The notes below the pieces were generated by a model that was given only the letters and a program-made list of their open reading frames with translations, was not told where the DNA came from and did no database searches. Shown piece after piece: positions 1 through 14,200 of a stretch of DNA of 64,000 nucleotides. The DNA lies in NCBI GenBank assembly GCA_946699065.1, contig CAMPDV010001093.1, positions 59,645-123,644 of the forward strand, in the 5' to 3' direction. Position 1 is the first letter of the stretch, and each line of letters opens with the position of its first letter. Both the position numbers and the translations under genes were made by a program. The DNA comes from Loxodes magnus (Eukaryota; Ciliophora; Karyorelictea; Loxodida; Loxodidae).

Positions 1-1537
1 TAATTTAATAAAAGTGAGTAAAAAGTACGAGTGATAGTGTTTAGAAAGAGAAAGTATTGAGCAATTTTTCTGTTTTTGAAGTGAATGAAAGGGAGCAAAG
101 GATGAGGAGAAAAGTGAGTTTAAAGAAAGTGATAACTTTAATTTAATAAAAGCGAGTAAAAACGATTGAAAGTGTTTAAAAAGAGAAAGTATTGAGCAAT
201 TTTTATGTTTTAGAAGTGAATGAAAGGAGCAAAAGATGAGGAGAAAAGTGAGTTTAAAGAAAGTGATAACTTTAATTTAATAAAAGCGAGTAAAAACGAT
301 TGAAAGTGTTTAGAAAGAGAAAGTATTGAGTAATTTTTCTGTTTTAGAAGTGAATGAAAGGAGCAAAGGATGAGGAGAAAAGTGAGTTTAAAGAAAGTGA
401 TAACTTTAATTTAATAAAAGCGAGTAAAAACAAGTGATAGTGTTTAGAAAGAGAAAGTATTGAGCAATTTTTATGTTTTAGAAGTGAATGAAAGGAGCAA
501 AGGATGAGGAGAAAAGTGAGTTTAAAGAGAGTGATAACTTTAATTTAATAAAAGCGAGTAAAAACGATTGAAAGTGTTTAGAAAGAGAAAGTATTGAGTA
601 ATTTTTCTGTTTTAGAAGTGAATGAAAGGAGCAAAAGATGAGGAGAAAAGTGAGTTTAAAGAAAGTGATAACTTTAATTTAATAAAAGCGAGTAAAAACA
701 AGTGATAGTGTTTAGAAAGTGAAAGTATTGAGCAATTTTTATGTTTTTGAAGTGAATGAAAGGGAGCAAAAGATGAGGAGAAAAGTGAGTTTAAAGAAAG
801 TGATAACTTTAATTTAATAAAAGCGAGTAAAAACGATTGATAGTGTTTAAAAAGAGAAAGTATTGAGCAATTTTTCTGTTTTAGAAGTGAATGAAAGGAG
901 CAAAAGATGATGAGAAAAGTGAGTTTAAAGAAAGTGATAACTTTAATTTAATAAAAGCGAGTAAAAACGATTGAAAGTGTTTAAAAAGAGAAAGTATTGA
1001 GCATCTTTTATGTTTTAGAAGTGAATGAAAGGAGCAAAAGATGAGGAGAAAAGTGAGTTTAAAGAAAGTGATAACTTTAATTTAATAAAAGTGAGTAAAA
1101 AGTACGAGTGATAGTGTTTAGAAAGAGAAAGTATTGAGCAATTTTTCTGTTTTTGAAGTGAATGAAAGGAGCAAAGGATGAGGAGAAAAGTGAGTTTAAA
1201 GGAAGTGATTACATTAATTTAATAAAAGCGAGTAAAAACAAGTGATAGTGTTTAAAAAGAGAAAGTATTGAGCAATTTTTCTGTTTTAGAAGTGAATGAA
1301 AGGAGCAAAAGATGAGGAGAAAAGTGAGTTTAAAGAAAGTGATAACTTTAATTTAATAAAAGCGAGTAAAAACAAGTGATAGTGTTTAGAAAGAGAAAGT
1401 ATTGAGTAATTTTTCTGTTTTAGAAGTGAATGAAAGGAGCAAAGGATGAGGAGAAAAGTGAGTTTAAAGAAAGTGATAACTTTAATTTAATAAAAGCGAG
1501 TAAAAACGATTGAAAGTGTTTAAAAAGAGAAAGTATT

Positions 1538-4500
1538 GAGCATCTTTTATGTTTTTGAAGTGAATGAAAGGAGCAAAAGATGAGGAGAAAAGTGAGTTTA
1601 AAGAAAGTGATTACATTAATTTAATATAAGCGAGTAAAAACGATTGAAAGTGTTTAGAAAGAGAAAGTATTGAGCAATTTTTATGTTTTAGAAGTGAATG
1701 AAAGGAGTAAAAGATGATGAGAAAGTGAGTTTAAAGAATGTGATAACTTTAATTTAATATAAGCGAGTAAAAACGATTGAAAGTGTTTAGAAAGTGAAAG
1801 TATTGAGCAATTTTTATGTTTTAGAAGTGAATGAAAGGAGTAAAAGATGAGGAGAAAAGTGAGTTTAAAGAAAGTGATAACTTTAATTTAATAAAAGCGA
1901 GTAAAAACGATTGATAGTGTTTAAAAAGAGAAAGTATTGAGCAATTTTTATGTTTTAGAAGTGAATGAAAGGAGCAAAAGATGAGGAGAAAAGTGAGTTT
2001 AAAGAAAGTGATAACTTTAATTTAATAAAAGCGAGTAAAAACGATTGAAAGTGTTTAGAAAGAGAAAGTATTGAGTAATTTTTCTGTTTTAGAAGTGAAT
2101 GAAAGGAGCAAAAAATGAGGAAAAAAGTGAGTTTAAAGAAAGTGATAACGTTAATTTAATATAAGCGAGTAAAAACAAGTGATAGTGTTTAAAAAGAGAA
2201 AGTATTGAGTAATTTTTCTGTTTTAGAAGTGAATGAAAGGAGCAAAAGATGAGGAGAAAAGTGAGTTTAAAGAAAGTGATTACATTAATTTAATATAAGC
2301 GAGTAAAAACGATTGAAAGTGTTTAGAAAGAGAAAGTATTGAGCAATTTTTATGTTTTAGAAGTGAATGAAAGGAGTAAAAGATGATGAGAAAGTGAGTT
2401 TAAAGAAAGTGATAACTTTAATTTAATAAAAGCGAGTAAAAACGATTGATAGTGTTTAAAAAGAGAAAGTATTGAGCAATTTTTATGTTTTAGAAGTGAA
2501 TGAAAGGAGCAAAAGATGAGGAGAAAAGTGAGTTTAAAGAAAGTGATAACTTTAATTTAATAAAAGCGAGTAAAAACGATTGAAAGTGTTTAGAAAGAGA
2601 AAGTATTGAGTAATTTTTATGTTTTAGAAGTGAATGAAAGGAGCAAAAGATGAGGAAAAAAGTGAGTTTAAAGAAAGTGATAACGTTAATTTAATATAAG
2701 CGAGTAAAAACAAGTGATAGTGTTTAAAAAGAGAAAGTATTGAGTAATTTTTCTGTTTTAGAAGTGAATGAAAGGAGCAAAAGATGAGGAGAAAAGTGAG
2801 TTTAAAGAAAGTGATTACATTAATTTAATATAAGCGAGTAAAAACGATTGAAAGTGTTTTGAAAGAGAAAGTATTGAGCAATTTTTATGTTTTAGAAGTG
2901 AATGAAAGGAGTAAAAGATGAGGAGAAAAGTGAGTTTAAAGAAAGTGATTACATTAATTTAATAAAAGCGAGTAAAAACAAGTGATAGTGTTTAGAAAGA
3001 GAAAGTATTGAGCAATTTTTATGTTTTAGAAGTGAATGAAAGGAGTAAAAGATGAGGAGAAAAGTGAGTTTAAAGAAAGTGATAACTTTAATTTAATAAA
3101 AGCGAGTAAAAACGATTGAAAGTGTTTAAAAAGAGAAAGTATTGAGCATCTTTTATGTTTTTGAAGTGAATGAAAGGAGCAAAAGATGAGGAGAAAAGTG
3201 AGTTTAAAGAAAGTGATTACATTAATTTAATATAAGCGAGTAAAAACGATTGAAAGTGTTTAGAAAGAGAAAGTATTGAGCAATTTTTATGTTTTAGAAG
3301 TGAATGAAAGGAGTAAAAGATGATGAGAAAGTGAGTTTAAAGAATGTGATAACTTTAATTTAATATAAGCGAGTAAAAACGATTGAAAGTGTTTAGAAAG
3401 TGAAAGTATTGAGCAATTTTTATGTTTTAGAAGTGAATGAAAGGAGTAAAAGATGAGGAGAAAAGTGAGTTTAAAGAAAGTGATAACTTTAATTTAATAA
3501 AAGCGAGTAAAAACGATTGATAGTGTTTAAAAAGAGAAAGTATTGAGCAATTTTTATGTTTTAGAAGTGAATGAAAGGAGCAAAAGATGAGGAAAAAAGT
3601 GAGTTTAAAGAAAGTGATAACTTTAATTTAATAAAAGCGAGTAAAAACGATTGAAAGTGTTTAGAAAGAGAAAGTATTGAGCAATTTTTCTGTTTTAGAA
3701 GTGAATGAAAGGAGCAAAAAATGAGGAAAAAAGTGAGTTTAAAGAAAGTGATAACGTTAATTTAATATAAGCGAGTAAAAACAAGTGATAGTGTTTAAAA
3801 AGAGAAAGTATTGAGTAATTTTTCTGTTTTAGAAGTGAATGAAAGGAGCAAAAGATGAGGAGAAAAGTGAGTTTAAAGAAAGTGATTACATTAATTTAAT
3901 ATAAGCGAGTAAAAACGATTGAAAGTGTTTAGAAAGAGAAAGTATTGAGCAATTTTTATGTTTTAGAAGTGAATGAAAGGAGTAAAAGATGATGAGAAAG
4001 TGAGTTTAAAGAAAGTGATAACTTTAATTTAATAAAAGCGAGTAAAAACGATTGATAGTGTTTAAAAAGAGAAAGTATTGAGCAATTTTTATGTTTTAGA
4101 AGTGAATGAAAGGAGCAAAAGATGAGGAGAAAAGTGAGTTTAAAGAAAGTGATAACTTTAATTTAATAAAAGCGAGTAAAAACGATTGAAAGTGTTTAGA
4201 AAGAGAAAGTATTGAGTAATTTTTATGTTTTAGAAGTGAATGAAAGGAGCAAAAGATGAGGAAAAAAGTGAGTTTAAAGAAAGTGATAACGTTAATTTAA
4301 TATAAGCGAGTAAAAACAAGTGATAGTGTTTAAAAAGAGAAAGTATTGAGTAATTTTTCTGTTTTAGAAGTGAATGAAAGGAGCAAAAGATGAGGAGAAA
4401 AGTGAGTTTAAAGAAAGTGATTACATTAATTTAATATAAGCGAGTAAAAACGATTGAAAGTGTTTTGAAAGAGAAAGTATTGAGCAATTTTTATGTTTTA

Positions 4501-4750
4501 GAAGTGAATGAAAGGAGTAAAAGATGAGGAGAAAAGTGAGTTTAAAGAAAGTGATTACATTAATTTAATAAAAGCGAGTAAAAACAAGTGATAGTGTTTA
4601 GAAAGAGAAAGTATTGAGCAATTTTTATGTTTTAGAAGTGAATGAAATAAGCAAAGGATGATGAGAAAGTGAGTTTAAAGAAAGTGATAACTTTAATTTA
4701 ATAAAAGCGAGTAAAAACAAGTGATAGTGTTTAGAAAGAGAAAGTATTGA
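1538..4750 (+). repeat. 12-monomer higher-order repeat, two tandem copies (1,606 bp each)
   Basis: Rare monomer variants recur at a fixed offset of 1,606 bp. GAGCATCTTTTATG begins at 1538 and 3144, and AAAGAATGTGATAAC at 1733 and 3339. The intervening monomers follow the same order of variants with only scattered single-base differences. This is a higher-order repeat of 12 monomers. The second copy departs near 4645, where it has GAAATAAGCAAAGG. Confidence 0.85.
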
Positions 4751-6241
4751 GTAATTTTTCTGTTTTAGAAGTGAATGAAAGGAGTAAAAGATGAGGAGAA
4801 AAGTGAGTTTAAAGAAAGTGATTACATTAATTTAATAAAAGCGAGTAAAAACAAGTGATAGTGTTTAGAAAGAGAAAGTATTGAGTAATTTTTCTGTTTT
4901 TGAAGTGAATGAAAGGAGTAAAAGATGAGGAGAAAAGTGAGTTTAAAGAAAGTGATAACTTTAATTTAATATAAGTGAGTAAAAACGATTGATGGTGTTT
5001 AGAAAGAGAAAGTATTGAGCAATTTTTCTGTTTTTGAAGTGAATGAAAAGGAGCAAAAGATGAGGAGAAAAGTGAGTTTAAAGAAAGTTATAACTTTAAT
5101 TTAATAAAAGTGAGTAAAAAGTGCGAGTGATGGTGTTTTGAAAGAGAAAGTATTTAGCAATTTTTCTGTTTTTGAAGTGAATGAAAGGGAGTAAAAGATG
5201 AGGAGAAAAGTGAGTTTAAAGAAAGTGATAACTTTAATTTAATAAAAGCGAGTAAAAACGATTGATAGTGTTTAGAAAGAGAAAGTATTGAGCAATTTTT
5301 CTGTTTTTGAAGTGAATGAAAGGGAGCAAAAGATGAGGAGAAAAGTGAGTTTAAAGAAAGTGATAACTTTAATTTAATAAAAGTGAGTAAAAAGTACGAG
5401 TGATAGTGTTTAGAAAGAGAAAGTATTGAGCAATTTTTCTGTTTTTGAAGTGAATGAAAGGGAGCAAAAGATGAGGAGAAAAATGAGTTTAAAGAAAGTG
5501 TTAACTTTAATTTAATAAAAGTGAGTAAAAAGTGCGAGTGATGGTGTTTTGAAAGAGAAAGTATTTAGCAATTTTTCTGTTTTTGAAGTGAATGAAAGGG
5601 AGTAAAAGATGAGGAGAAAAGTGAATTTAAAGAAAGTGATAACTTTAATTTAATAAAAGCGAGTAAAAACGATTGATAGTGTTTAGAAAGAGAAAGTATT
5701 GAGCAATTTTTCTGTTTTTGAAGTGAATGAAAGGGAGCAAAAGATGAGGAGAAAAGTGAGTTTAAAGAAAGTGATAACTTTAATTTAATAAAAGTGAGTA
5801 AAAAGTACGAGTGATAGTGTTTAGAAAGAGAAAGTATTGAGCAATTTTTCTGTTTTTGAAGTGAATGAAAGGGAGCAAAGGATGAGGAGAAAAGTGAGTT
5901 TAAAGAAAGTGATAACTTTAATTTAATAAAAGCGAGTAAAAACGATTGAAAGTGTTTAAAAAGAGAAAGTATTGAGCAATTTTTATGTTTTAGAAGTGAA
6001 TGAAAGGAGCAAAAGATGAGGAGAAAAGTGAGTTTAAAGAAAGTGATAACTTTAATTTAATAAAAGCGAGTAAAAACGATTGAAAGTGTTTAGAAAGAGA
6101 AAGTATTGAGTAATTTTTCTGTTTTAGAAGTGAATGAAAGGAGCAAAGGATGAGGAGAAAAGTGAGTTTAAAGAAAGTGATAACTTTAATTTAATAAAAG
6201 CGAGTAAAAACGATTGAAAGTGTTTAAAAAGAGAAAGTATT

Positions 6242-8200
6242 GAGCATCTTTTATGTTTTAGAAGTGAATGAAAGGAGCAAAAGATGAGGAGAAAAGTGAG
6301 TTTAAAGAAAGTGATTACATTAATTTAATATAAGCGAGTAAAAACGATTGAAAGTGTTTAGAAAGAGAAAGTATTGAGCAATTTTTATGTTTTAGAAGTG
6401 AATGAAAGGAGTAAAAGATGATGAGAAAGTGAGTTTAAAGAATGTGATAACTTTAATTTAATATAAGCGAGTAAAAACGATTGAAAGTGTTTAGAAAGTG
6501 AAAGTATTGAGCAATTTTTATGTTTTAGAAGTGAATGAAAGGAGTAAAAGATGAGGAGAAAAGTGAGTTTAAAGAAAGTGATAACTTTAATTTAATAAAA
6601 GCGAGTAAAAACGATTGATAGTGTTTAAAAAGAGAAAGTATTGAGCAATTTTTATGTTTTAGAAGTGAATGAAAGGAGCAAAAGATGAGGAAAAAAGTGA
6701 GTTTAAAGAAAGTGATAACTTTAATTTAATAAAAGCGAGTAAAAACGATTGAAAGTGTTTAGAAAGAGAAAGTATTGAGTAATTTTTCTGTTTTAGAAGT
6801 GAATGAAAGGAGCAAAAAATGAGGAAAAAAGTGAGTTTAAAGAAAGTGATAACGTTAATTTAATATAAGCGAGTAAAAACAAGTGATAGTGTTTAAAAAG
6901 AGAAAGTATTGAGTAATTTTTCTGTTTTAGAAGTGAATGAAAGGAGCAAAAGATGAGGAGAAAAGTGAGTTTAAAGAAAGTGATTACATTAATTTAATAT
7001 AAGCGAGTAAAAACGATTGAAAGTGTTTAGAAAGAGAAAGTATTGAGCAATTTTTATGTTTTAGAAGTGAATGAAAGGAGTAAAAGATGATGAGAAAGTG
7101 AGTTTAAAGAAAGTGATAACTTTAATTTAATAAAAGCGAGTAAAAACGATTGATAGTGTTTAAAAAGAGAAAGTATTGAGCAATTTTTATGTTTTAGAAG
7201 TGAATGAAAGGAGCAAAAGATGAGGAGAAAAGTGAGTTTAAAGAAAGTGATAACTTTAATTTAATAAAAGCGAGTAAAAACGATTGAAAGTGTTTAGAAA
7301 GAGAAAGTATTGAGTAATTTTTATGTTTTAGAAGTGAATGAAAGGAGCAAAAGATGAGGAAAAAAGTGAGTTTAAAGAAAGTGATAACGTTAATTTAATA
7401 TAAGCGAGTAAAAACAAGTGATAGTGTTTAAAAAGAGAAAGTATTGAGTAATTTTTTCTGTTTTAGAAGTGAATGAAAGGAGCAAAAGATGAGGAGAAAA
7501 GTGAGTTTAAAGAAAGTGATAACGTTAATTTAATATAAGCGAGTAAAAACAAGTGATAGTGTTTAAAAAGAGAAAGTATTGAGTAATTTTTCTGTTTTTG
7601 AAGTGAATGAAAAGGAGCAAAAGATGAGGAGAAAAGTGAGTTTAAAGAAAGTGATTACATTAATTTAATAAAAGCGAGTAAAAACAAGTGATAGTGTTTA
7701 GAAAGAGAAAGTATTGAGTAATTTTTATGTTTTAGAAGTGAATGAAATAAGCAAAGGATGATGAGAAAGTGAGTTTAAAGAAAGTGATAACTTTAATTTA
7801 ATAAAAGCGAGTAAAAACAAGTGATAGTGTTTAGAAAGAGAAAGTATTGAGCAATTTTTATGTTTTAGAAGTGAATGAAAGGAGTAAAAGATGAGGAGAA
7901 AAGTGAGTTTAAAGAAAGTGATTACATTAATTTAATAAAAGCGAGTAAAAACAAGTGATAGTGTTTAGAAAGAGAAAGTATTGAGTAATTTTTCTGTTTT
8001 TGAAGTGAATGAAAGGAGTAAAAGATGAGGAGAAAAGTGAGTTTAAAGAAAGTGATAACTTTAATTTAATATAAGTGAGTAAAAACGATTGATGGTGTTT
8101 AGAAAGAGAAAGTATTGAGCAATTTTTCTGTTTTTGAAGTGAATGAAAAGGAGCAAAAGATGAGGAGAAAAGTGAGTTTAAAGAAAGTTATAACTTTAAT
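6242..8200 (+). repeat. 3.1-kb-offset duplication of the 3144-5100 satellite block
   Basis: The rare variants of 3144-5100 reappear about 3,098-3,100 bp further on. AAAGAATGTGATAAC is at 3339 and 6437, GAAATAAGCAAAGG at 4645 and 7745, and TTGATGGTGTTTAG near 4990 and 8090. The GAAATAAGCAAAGG variant occurs once more at 22628, inside another related block. These are segmental copies within the array, as unequal exchange would produce. Confidence 0.8.
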
Positions 8201-11200
8201 TTAATAAAAGCGAGTAAAAACGATTGAAAGTGTTTAAAAAGAGAAAGTATTGAGCAATTTTTCTGTTTTTGAAGTGAATGAAAGGGAGTAAAAGATGAGG
8301 AGAAAAGTGAGTTTAAAGAAAGTGATAACTTTAATTTAATAAAAGCGAGTAAAAACGATTGATAGTGTTTAGAAAGAGAAAGTATTGAGCAATTTTTCTG
8401 TTTTTGAAGTGAATGAAAGGGAGCAAAAGATGAGGAGAAAAGTGAGTTTAAAGAAAGTGATAACTTTAATTTAATAAAAGTGAGTAAAAAGTACGAGTGA
8501 TAGTGTTTAGAAAGAGAAAGTATTGAGCAATTTTTCTGTTTTTGAAGTGAATGAAAGGGAGCAAAAGATGAGGAGAAAAATGAGTTTAAAGAAAGTGTTA
8601 ACTTTAATTTAATAAAAGTGAGTAAAAAGTGCGAGTGATGGTGTTTTGAAAGAGAAAGTATTTAGCAATTTTTCTGTTTTTGAAGTGAATGAAAGGGAGT
8701 AAAAGATGAGGAGAAAAGTGAGTTTAAAGAAAGTGATAACTTTAATTTAATATAAGCGAGTAAAAACAAGTGATAGTGTTTAAAAAGAGAAAGTATTGAG
8801 TAATTTTTCTGTTTTAGAAGTGAATGAAAGGAGCAAAGGATGAGGAGAAAAGTGAGTTTAAAGAAAGTGATAACTTTAATTTAATAAAAGCGAGTAAAAA
8901 CGATTGAAAGTGTTTAGAAAGAGAAAGTATTGAGTAATTTTTATGTTTTAGAAGTGAATGAAAGGAGCAAAAGATGAGGAGAAAAGTGAGTTTAAAGAAA
9001 GTTATAACTTTAATTTAATAAAAGCGAGTAAAAACGATTGAAAGTGTTTAGAAAGAGAAAGTATTGAGCAATTTTTCTGTTTTAGAAGTGAATGAAAGGA
9101 GCAAAAGATGAGGAGAAAAGTGAGTTTAAAGAAAGTGATTACATTAATTTAATATAAGCGAGTAAAAACGATTGAAAGTGTTTAGAAAGAGAAAGTATTG
9201 AGCAATTTTTATGTTTTAGAAGTGAATGAAAGGAGTAAAAGATGATGAGAAAGTGAGTTTAAAGAAAGTGATAACTTTAATTTAATAAAAGCGAGTAAAA
9301 ACAAGTGATAGTGTTTAAAAAGAGAAAGTATTGAGCAATTTTTATGTTTTGGAAGTGAATGAAAGGAGTAAAAGATGAGGAGAAAATGAGTTTAAAGAAA
9401 GTGATTACATTAATTTAATAAAAGCGAGTAAAAACGATTGAAAGTGTTTTGAAAGAGAAAGTATTGAGCAATTTTTCTGTTTTAGAAGTGAATGAAAGGA
9501 GCAAAGGATGAGGAGAAAAGTTAGTTTAAAGAAAGTGATAACTTTAATTTAATAAAAGCGAGTAAAAACAAGTGATAGTGTTTAGAAAGAGAAAGTATTG
9601 AGCAATTTTTATGTTTTAGAAGTGAATGAAAGGAGCAAAAGATGAGGAGAAAAGTGAGTTTAAAGAAAGTGATAACTTTAATTTAATATAAGCGAGTAAA
9701 AACGATTGAAAGTGTTTAGAAAGAGAAAGTATTGAGCAATTTTTATGTTTTAGAAGTGAATGAAAGGAGTAAAAGATGATGAGAAAGTGAGTTTAAAGAA
9801 AGTGATTACATTAATTTAATAAAAGTGAGTAAAAAGTACGAGTGATAGTGTTTAGAAAGAGAAAGTATTGAGCAATTTTTCTGTTTTTGAAGTGAATGAA
9901 AGGAGCAAAAGATGAGGAGAAAAGTGAGTTTAAAGAAAGTGATAACTTTAATTTAATAAAAGCGAGTAAAAACAAGTGATAGTGTTTAAAAAGAGAAAGT
10001 ATTGAGTAATTTTTCTGTTTTAGAAGTGAATGAAAGGAGTAAAAGATGAGGAGAAAAGTGAGTTTAAAGAAAGTGATAACTTTAATTTAATAAAAGCGAG
10101 TAAAAACGATTGAAAGTGTTTAGAAAGAGAAAGTATTGAGCAATTTTTATGTTTTAGAAGTGAATGAAAGGAGTAAAAGATGAGGAGAAAAGTGAGTTTA
10201 AAGAAAGTGATTACATTAATTTAATAAAAGCGAGTAAAAACAAGTGATAGTGTTTAGAAAGAGAAAGTATTGAGTAATTTTTCTGTTTTTGAAGTGAATG
10301 AAAGGAGTAAAAGATGAGGAGAAAAGTGAGTTTAAAGAAAGTGATAACTTTAATTTAATAAAAGCGAGTAAAAACAAGTGATAGTGTTTAGAAAGAGAAA
10401 GTATTGAGCAATTTTTATGTTTTAGAAGTGAATGAAAGGAGTAAAAGATGATGAGAAAGTGAGTTTAAAGAAAGTGATTACATTAATTTAATAAAAGCGA
10501 GTAAAAACAAGTGATAGTGTTTAGAAAGAGAAAGTATTGAGTAATTTTTCTGTTTTTGAAGTGAATGAAAGGAGTAAAAGATGAGGAGAAAAGTGAGTTT
10601 AAAGAAAGTGATAACTTTAATTTAATATAAGCGAGTAAAAACGATTGAAAGTGTTTAGAAAGAGAAAGTATTGAGCAATTTTTATGTTTTAGAAGTGAAT
10701 GAAAGGAGTAAAAGATGATGAGAAAGTGAGTTTAAAGAAAGTGATTACATTAATTTAATAAAAGTGAGTAAAAAGTACGAGTGATAGTGTTTAGAAAGAG
10801 AAAGTATTGAGCAATTTTTCTGTTTTTGAAGTGAATGAAAGGAGCAAAAGATGAGGAGAAAAGTGAGTTTAAAGAAAGTGATAACTTTAATTTAATAAAA
10901 GCGAGTAAAAACAAGTGATAGTGTTTAAAAAGAGAAAGTATTGAGTAATTTTTCTGTTTTAGAAGTGAATGAAAGGAGTAAAAGATGAGGAGAAAAGTGA
11001 GTTTAAAGAAAGTGATAACTTTAATTTAATAAAAGCGAGTAAAAACGATTGAAAGTGTTTAGAAAGAGAAAGTATTGAGCAATTTTTATGTTTTAGAAGT
11101 GAATGAAAGGAGTAAAAGATGAGGAGAAAAGTGAGTTTAAAGAAAGTGATTACATTAATTTAATAAAAGCGAGTAAAAACAAGTGATAGTGTTTAGAAAG

Positions 11201-14200
11201 AGAAAGTATTGAGTAATTTTTCTGTTTTTGAAGTGAATGAAAGGAGTAAAAGATGAGGAGAAAAGTGAGTTTAAAGAAAGTGATAACTTTAATTTAATAA
11301 AAGCGAGTAAAAACAAGTGATAGTGTTTAGAAAGAGAAAGTATTGAGTAATTTTTATGTTTTAGAAGTGAATGAAAGGAGTAAAAGATGAGGAGAAAAGT
11401 GAGTTTAAAGAAAGTGATTACATTAATTTAATAAAAGCGAGTAAAAACAAGTGATAGTGTTTAGAAAGAGAAAGTATTGAGCAATTTTTATGTTTTAGAA
11501 GTGAATGAAAGGAGCAAAAGATGATGAGAAAGTGAGTTTAAAGAAAGTGATAACTTTAATTTAATAAAAGCGAGTAAAAACAAGTGATAGTGTTTAGAAA
11601 GAGAAAGTATTGAGTAATTTTTCTGTTTTAGAAGTGAATGAAAGGAGTAAAAGATGAGGAGAAAAGTGAGTTTAAAGAAAGTGATAACTTTAATTTAATA
11701 AAAGCGAGTAAAAACAAGTGATAGTGTTTAGAAAGAGAAAGTATTGAGTAATTTTTATGTTTTAGAAGTGAATGAAAGGAGTAAAAGATGAGGAGAAAAG
11801 TGAGTTTAAAGAAAGTGATTACATTAATTTAATAAAAGCGAGTAAAAACAAGTGATAGTGTTTAGAAAGAGAAAGTATTGAGCAATTTTTATGTTTTAGA
11901 AGTGAATGAAAGGAGCAAAGGATGATGAGAAAGTGAGTTTAAAGAAAGTGATAACTTTAATTTAATAAAAGCGAGTAAAAACAAGTGATAGTGTTTAGAA
12001 AGAGAAAGTATTGAGTAATTTTTCTGTTTTAGAAGTGAATGAAAGGAGCAAAGGATGAGGAAAAAAGTGAGTTTAAAGAAAGTGATTACATTAATTTAAT
12101 AAAAGCGAGTAAAAACGATTGAAAGTGTTTAGAAAGAGAAAGTATTGAGCAATTTTTCTGTTTTAGAAGTGAATGAAAGGAGCAAAAGATGAGGAGAAAA
12201 GTGAGTTTAAAGAAAGTGATTACATTAATTTAATAAAAGCGAGTAAAAACGATTGATAGTGTTTAAAAAGAGAAAGTATTGAGCAATTTTTATGTTTTAG
12301 AAGTGAATGAAAGGAGCAAAGGATGAGGAAAAAAGTGAGTTTAAAGAAAGTGATTACATTAATTTAATAAAAGCGAGTAAAAACGATTGAAAGTGTTTAG
12401 AAAGAGAAAGTATTGAGCAATTTTTCTGTTTTAGAAGTGAATGAAAGGAGCAAAAGATGAGGAGAAAAGTGAGTTTAAAGAAAGTGATTACATTAATTGT
12501 ATATAAGCGAGTAAAAACAAGTGATAGTGTTTAGAAAGAGAAAGTATTGAGCAATTTTTCTGTTTTAGAAGTGAATGAAAGGAGCAAAAGATGAGGAGAA
12601 AAATGAGTTTAAAGAAAGTGATAACTTTAATTTAATATAAGCGAGTAAAAACAAGTGATAGTGTTTTGAAAGAGAAAGTATTGAGTAATTTTTATGTTTT
12701 AGAAGTGAATGAAAGGAGCAAAAGATGATGAGAAAGTGAGTTTAAAGAAAGTGATAACTTTAATTTAATAAAAGCGAGTAAAAACAAGTGATAGTGTTTA
12801 GAAAGAGAAAGTATTGAGTAATTTTTATGTTTTAGAAGTGAATGAAAGGAGCAAAGGATGAGGAAAAAAGTGAGTTTAAAGAAAGTGATTACATTAATTT
12901 AATAAAAGCGAGTAAAAACGATTGAAAGTGTTTAGAAAGAGAAAGTATTGAGTAATTTTTCTGTTTTAGAAGTGAATGAAAGGAGCAAAAGATGAGGAGA
13001 AAAGTGAGTTTAAAGAAAGTGATTACATTAATTTAATAAAAGCGAGTAAAAACGATTGAAAGTGTTTAGAAAGAGAAAGTATTGAGCAATTTTTCTGTTT
13101 TAGAAGTGAATGAAAGGAGCAAAAGATGATGAGAAAAGTGAGTTTAAAGAAAGTGATTACATTAATTTAATATAAGCGAGTAAAAACAAGTGATAGTGTT
13201 TAGAAAGAGAAAGTATTGAGCAATTTTTATGTTTTAGAAGTGAATGAAAGGAGCAAAGGATGAGGAGAAAAGTGAGTTTAAAGAAAGTGATTACATTAAT
13301 TTAATAAAAGCGAGTAAAAAGGGCGATTGAAAGTGTTTAGAAAGAGAAAGTATCAAGCAATTTTTCTGTTTTTTAAGTGCATGAAAAGGATTAAAAGAAG
13401 AGGTGAAAAGTGAGTTTAAAGAAAGTGATAACTTTAATTTAATAAAAGCGAGTAAAAACAAGTGATAGTGTTTAGAAAGAGAAAGTATTGAGTAATTTTT
13501 CTGTTTTTGAAGTGAATGAAAGGAGTAAAAGATGAGGAGAAAAGTGAGTTTAAAGAAAGTGATAAATTTAATTTAATATAAGCGAGTAAAAACGATTGAA
13601 AGTGTTTAAAAAGAGAAAGTATTGAGTAATTTTTATGTTTTAGAAGTGAATGAAAGGAGCAAAAGATGATGAGAAAAGTGAGTTTAAAGAAAGTGATAAC
13701 TTTAATTTAATAAAAGCGAGTAAAAACGATTGAAAGTGTTTAGAAAGAGAAAGTATTGAGCAATTTTTCTGTTTTAGAAGTGAATGAAAGGAGCAAAAGA
13801 TGAGGAGAAAAGTGAGTTTAAAGAAAGTGATTACATTAATTTAATATAAGCGAGTAAAAACGATTGAAAGTGTTTAGAAAGAGAAAGTATTGAGCAATTT
13901 TTCTGTTTTAGAAGTGAATGAAAGGAGCAAAAGATGAGGAGAAAAGTGAGTTTAAAGAAAGTGATTACATTAATTTAATATAAGCGAGTAAAAACAAGTG
14001 ATAGTGTTTAGAAAGAGAAAGTATTGAGTAATTTTTATGTTTTTGAAGTGAATGAAAGGAGCAAAGGATGAGGAAAAAAGTGAGTTTAAAGAAAGTGATT
14101 ACATTAATTTAATAAAAGCGAGTAAAAACGATTGAAAGTGTTTAGAAAGAGAAAGTATTGAGTAATTTTTCTGTTTTAGAAGTGAATGAAAGGAGCAAAA

